From Promerops cafer (Eukaryota > Chordata > Aves > Passeriformes > Nectariniidae): a stretch of 64,000 nt of DNA. A program made the position numbers and the translations under genes. The notes under the pieces were generated by a model. It saw only the letters and a list, made by a program, of their open reading frames with translations. It was not told the origin of the DNA and did not search any database. The stretch spans positions 91,206 through 155,205 of the forward strand of contig VZSE01013263.1 in NCBI GenBank assembly GCA_013398275.1, read 5' to 3'. This document shows positions 59,291-64,000 of this stretch, piece after piece. Position 1 is the stretch's first letter; each line of letters starts with the position of its first letter.

Positions 59291-62200
59291 GCAGTCTGGA
59301 ATGCAGCTCCTCACCACAGCACACGGCCAGGCAGTAAAACGAGTGATTAAATGCTCTGATACCTCTGCGGTTTCTGTAGCTCTGGAAAGACAAGTGGAGA
59401 TTTCTGTCATTAAGGTAACCTTAAGAACGGCCCCGTCACTCCAGGAGCTCAGCTCCCTCCCTGGTTTATCAAGCGGGACAGCAGCTCCTGGGACACTTTT
59501 TGTCTGTTTAGGGTAAAAGCGAGATCTGGGAGATAAATGCCCTCATCCCTGGCATGCTTGTTCCCTGGGAAAACAGCCCCGGGAGCTTCATCCCAGCCCT
59601 CGCCCACGGCGCAGGGCTGGGCCTGGCTCCTGGTGGGCTCTGCCCGATGGGGCAGGACTCAGCTCGCCATCCACCCGCGTCTCAGCGGGCACCCACGGCT
59701 GGAGGTGGCTCCCAACCCGGCAGTTTGTCCCCACCCTGCTGGGCTGAGCGCTGTGCTGTCAGTGGTTCAGCTTTTCCCCCAGTCCCTGCCGTGAGTGCTG
59801 AGACGGCTTCAGCCCGTGAGCCGCGATCTTCCCCGGCCGGGCCGGCTGCTCCCGGCAAGCGCGTCCGCGGATTGCTCACGGCAGACTCAGCTGGTTCCTC
59901 TTTGCTCGCTTCCCTTGCTGGACTCGGGCGGGCAGACCAGCTATTTTCCAACGCATCTGTTCTTGATGCGAGCGCTCTTTTCAAAGGGCAGCAGAGGGAA
60001 GTGTTGGGAGCGCAGCGCGCCCAGACGCGTCCCGGTGGCACCGGGGCCGCACCACGCACGCTGCTGGGGCACAGGCAGCACGGCTCAGCCTGCGGGCAGC
60101 TTCCCCTCCCACTCTCCGCGCCACCAAGGAGATCCGGGTGTGCTGCCGAGGTGTCCCAGCGCGACCTGCCCGGCCCTGGCACCACCGGCCCCTGCCCGGG
60201 GGGGACAGGGCAGGGCGGGAGGCACACGGGACACGCAGGCCTTTCTCAGGCAGCTTCCAGGCACAGTTTCTGGGTCACAGCAGGAGTGGAAGTGACTCAC
60301 GATCCACTAAGGAGGCGACAGCTGACTGCAGAGCTGGAGTCGGGCTGTGGCACTCAGCTGCTGCCCAAAGGAGCCAGGGTGGCAGCGCTGGGAGGGGAAG
60401 CTCAGCACCGGCTGTGAGGAGACACAGGGGCCTCGTGCTCCCTCCTAGTCAGCATTTGCTCTGCTTTATTCAGCCTTCCCGAAGGAAAATACCTGCTCTT
60501 CCCGGGAAAGAGGCTCAAAGCCAGGGATATTCGCTTGTGTGCAGGAAGCAATCAGAAAACAAAGAGTGCTGTCAAAAGTCTAAGTGCTGCTGTAATCATA
60601 ATTACAGCGGGGCAGCTATTAAGGGGAGCTGAGGAGCAGCCTCTCCTGGCACAGCTGGTTTGGGACCAGCTCCCGCTAACCCCTGGGAGCAGGAGGAATG
60701 AAGGTGCTGGAGGGTCTCCAGGGCTGTGGGATGATTAAGTCCTCTTAGAACAGCAGAGCAGCAGTAATTGGAAACACACTAATTGGAAACATCTCTTCTC
60801 CAGGTACAGGTGAGTTCATTATTACCTCAGTGATGTCTTTATAAAGCCTGTCCTGCAGCCCTGTGTGTGCTGCTGGGCTGGGGGCACGAGGAGTGTCTGG
60901 CCCCTGGATACTCACACTGACCCTGAATGGAACCAGTTATCAACTGGGACAGGGCAGGAACAGGTAATGAAGGGACTCCATGGCTCTAACAGGGCTTCCA
61001 GAGGCTGATAGACAAATACCTGGATTGTTACTTTTACCTGCTAATCAAAAACTGCCCCTTGGCTACCATACAGTCATTGTGTGACTATGTTTAAAGAAAA
61101 CAAGTGTTTAAACCCCATGAAAGGAAACATGGGAATGAGTACTTACTGAATTAGACATTCCCTCATTTTGATATATATGACATTTAATTTCAAGGCAATG
61201 TTTGTCTCATTGTGCAGGTTCCACCAAACCTCCAGTCAAAGGATGTCTCTGACTTCCCCTTGAAGTTACATTTAAACTTTCATTTTGTCTTTGGTTTTTT
61301 CTTTCCTTTCCCCCAACTTCTCCATACTCTACTGCCTGGATGTAACAGAATAGAAGTAGGAAAACGGCAGCTGCAGCTGCCCTAGCAATGGGTGAAAGCA
61401 GCTGGCAGAGGAGGAGGAGGTTTGGTACCCAGGGATGGAGCAGGCACTGCCCAGCCATGGGTGAGCGAGTGCCTGGCTCCAGCGCTGCACAGGAAGAAGT
61501 TGGGTAAGAGAAAATGTTGCAGCTGCCTTTGAGCAGTGAGCACAGTTTGTCAGCTGAAAGAATCACACTTGCTGCTGCTGCTAGAGCTTTGGACAAGGAA
61601 ATTCTCGCTTGCAGGGAGCAAAGAGTAGGAGCAGCCCATTGTGCTGCTGTTAGACTGAAACATGGGAATCCCTGTGCACGGTAATTAGCAGCTCCCTGCC
61701 GTAGCTGAGCACGGGAAGTGGGATTTGTGCTTCCTTCCCCAGTGAGTTTCACAGCCTCTGATGGTATTTATAAAACCCTTGAACTAGAAACCCCTATCAG
61801 TCTCTGCCTTTCTCTTGACTCTGCAGAACTTCAGACACCAGACTGACTCCAGGCTTTTCTGCAGTCCCTGTGCTCACGTCCTTAGGGCTCAAACCTGGAG
61901 AACACCTCTGTGTTTGCACTGGGATCAGCCTTTCCTGTGATTCCAGGTGACTCTGAGGACGCTGGCTGAGCCCCAGCAGTGCTGCCCCAGGGCTGCAGTG
62001 CATGGAAAAGCCAGTCCAGGCTTTCCCTTTGGAAACTGCTGGAGCTCTGGCAGAGCCCTGCCTTGGGATCAGCCATCCCTCCCCGGATTCCACAGCTCCC
62101 ACCTCATCTGCCTAATTACCCGGTAGCTTCACCCAGCCAGCCAGTGGGCATGGAACAAACCAGGTCTGCAGTGGGAGCAGGGATGGGGTTTTCAGGGAAT

Positions 62201-64000
62201 CTGGTCCCATCTGCCCTGGGAACAGGCTCAGGGCTTGGCGCTCTCCTGCCCCTACACAGCTTAGGAGGCTGGGCTGTGTTAAATGATCCTTTATGGTCGG
62301 GTCCCTGGCAAGGGCAGCGTGGGAGGGCAGGCGTGAGCTCGGTGACCCTCAGCCAGGGCAGCTGCTGGCAGCCATGTGGGTGCTGCTGTTAATTACATCA
62401 TTAAGTCATTATTCATAATGATGCACTGCAATCTCATCTGTAAAGAAAATATTATGCTTGCACTTCAAAGGCTTGTGTTGAGGTCCTTGGAATGAGCATT
62501 TTTTCCTTGATTCTTCCCTGACTAGGGTTTAAAGAATGGTTACTGTAAGTTTAGAGAGCACCAGTTCCTTTCTTGTGCAGCTTAAGTTCAGACAGTCAGG
62601 ACAGGAGCAGGATGCAGTCATCGCCCTTACTTCTGACAGAGCAAAAGGATAATGTGTTATTAGCCTGCATGGTGTCAAACCCACTTTCATTTACTCTCCA
62701 GCTCTCTGATTCTATCAGCCAGGAATCCAAGGTCATTATGCAATCACAAATTGTTTCTGAATTTCATTAAATCAGCAAATGGGCCTTAGCTACGTATTTG
62801 TATCAGCTGAACTTGTGATAATTTATCCAATTGGGCAACTCTTATTTCAGAATAAAAGAAGTCCTGAGGGATTCTGCTTCATATTAATTTGCCTGCAGAA
62901 GACTCAGTGCAACCTCTGCAACTCAGCTGCAAAAGCAGGTGAAACATTGCAATCCTGTTGCAGATTCTGGGATAAATAAGTGTTTTCCTTTCAGTCTTTT
63001 ACTGCTGCCATATAATAGGAAAAGGGGAGTGAAATCTTAGCATAATTTAATATGAATGGATTTAGACTGCAGAGTTTGGGGGAAAAAAAGTTACTGTGGC
63101 AACTCCTGTTCTGTATAAATGGATGGGCTGTGATAAATGGCACCATTTTTTAATAAAACTGCAGTGTGAAGGGTCACTGGATTCCTTGGGCTGTGTCCAG
63201 GACATTACAGGCTGTGTCCTGTATGTGACAGGATGCAGAGAATCGATTCTCTCTGCCTCATAACCTTGGGTTGTTGCTGAGTTGGTGTGGAGCAGAAATC
63301 CCTGGTTTGGGGTTGTCAGCAGGTTCCACCCCTCCAGGCAGGTGTCAGTGCTCTCAGTCACCCTGGAGACGTGCCTGGAATAATGGGATTTGTTAGAAAT
63401 GGGGAAATGCACCGGGGCAGAGACAAGGTGTGGACACGGGATGGAACACCCTGTTGACAGACTGGATTTGCTGACGAGCAATCCACTGCTGCACGAGAGA
63501 GAAGAGCAGCAGCTGGGGAGTGAAACAGCTCTGTCTGAGGGGCTGCATCTGTCTGCCTGAAGGAGGGCAGGATTTGGGGCTGGGGGAAATGCAGACCCAG
63601 ATTTATTCCCTGCTGGAGCCAATAGGAAAAGTGCCTCTGATTTCAGCTGAACTTGGACCTGCTTCTCCTCTTCTAATCATTTCATAACCAGGTTCACATT
63701 CATCCAGATTTAATTTCATGTACTTGCAAAGTCTGACTCAGCAACAAATGTTATCAGCTTCCACTCAAACCTGCAGAAAATGGGGGAAAGAGTCAACCTT
63801 CCCAGAACACACATCAAATAGGAGTTCTGTCTTGCTGAGTCAGGCCCTCAGTGTGCCTGGACCCTCATTGTTTTGAAACTGGGAAGATGGTCCACAAGCC
63901 ATGAAACAGATAAGTGTGTGATCCCTTGGATACAAGAAAACTCTTCAGTCAGTGCTCAGTGGGAAAAGCTGCAGATGTGTTGATATTTGGGGCAAAGTTT

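Larger units (their letters stand above)
53414..64000. other. Gene-poor right end; upstream of ADORA3, probable approach to RAP1A
   Basis: No coding exon was recognised. RAP1A, the next gene in the human order and divergent from ADORA3, has no coding exon here; only a 5' non-coding exon or promoter could be present. The region alternates CpG-rich patches (54.48-54.87, 58.96-59.29, 59.80-60.24 kb) with AT-rich unique DNA. Open frames of 336 (55815-56825, +) and 287 codons (59554-60417, +) have no recognisable family and are overlapped by open frames on the other strand. Confidence 0.45.

Noticed and set aside
59554..60417. 287-codon + frame
   Set aside because: Overlapped by an antisense frame in a CpG-rich patch; no family recognised.
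1..64000. CRISPR arrays, operons, phage or bacterial elements, tRNA and rRNA genes
   Set aside because: None seen; the DNA is vertebrate nuclear, and the tandem arrays are minisatellites without CRISPR spacer structure.
53414..64000. RAP1A coding exons
   Set aside because: The conserved Ras-family P-loop start was looked for and is not present; only a promoter or non-coding exon could lie here.

Overview
The window is nuclear DNA from a bird. The protein-coding exons are vertebrate orthologues. The dispersed repeats are 3'-end fragments of CR1 LINEs in both orientations, the dominant avian retroelement. Introns and intergenic spaces are short and CpG-rich patches are frequent, as on an avian microchromosome. 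The species cannot be named from sequence alone.

Left block (about 1.3-34.1 kb, matching the human 6p21.1 neighbourhood). GUCA1B (GCAP2, + strand) and GUCA1A (GCAP1, - strand) lie tail to tail. Each has four coding exons with the same intron phases. Next, on the - strand, is the terminal exon of a gene that by position and predicted sequence is probably GUCA1ANB/CIMIP3. C6orf132 follows on the + strand; it is very proline-rich, has one 2.86-kb exon, and its first coding exon was not found. Between CIMIP3 and C6orf132 are a decayed, internally deleted copy of PLRG1, a 7/8-bp-unit minisatellite and a CpG-rich patch interrupted by a 138-N gap.

Right block (about 40.2-53.4 kb, matching human 1p13.2). 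WDR77 (- strand) and ATP5PB (+ strand) are head to head. Both first exons and the shared promoter are absent at a 5-N gap. C1orf162 (+ strand), a small single-pass membrane protein, and ADORA3 (- strand, two coding exons) follow. From 53.4 kb to the end no coding exon was recognised; CpG-rich patches at about 54.6, 59.1 and 60.0 kb may include the promoter of the gene expected next, RAP1A.

Functions: GUCA1A and GUCA1B are Ca2+ sensors that control retinal guanylate cyclase in photoreceptors. WDR77 is the methylosome partner of PRMT5. ATP5PB is the peripheral-stalk b subunit of mitochondrial ATP synthase. ADORA3 is a Gi-coupled adenosine receptor. C1orf162 is probably a leukocyte membrane protein, here with an ITIM-like tail motif. 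No new multi-gene system is evident. The most unusual items are the PLRG1 copy (retrocopies are rare in birds), the ITIM-like C1orf162 tail, the lost bidirectional promoter, and the junction of the two syntenic blocks at 34.2-40.0 kb.
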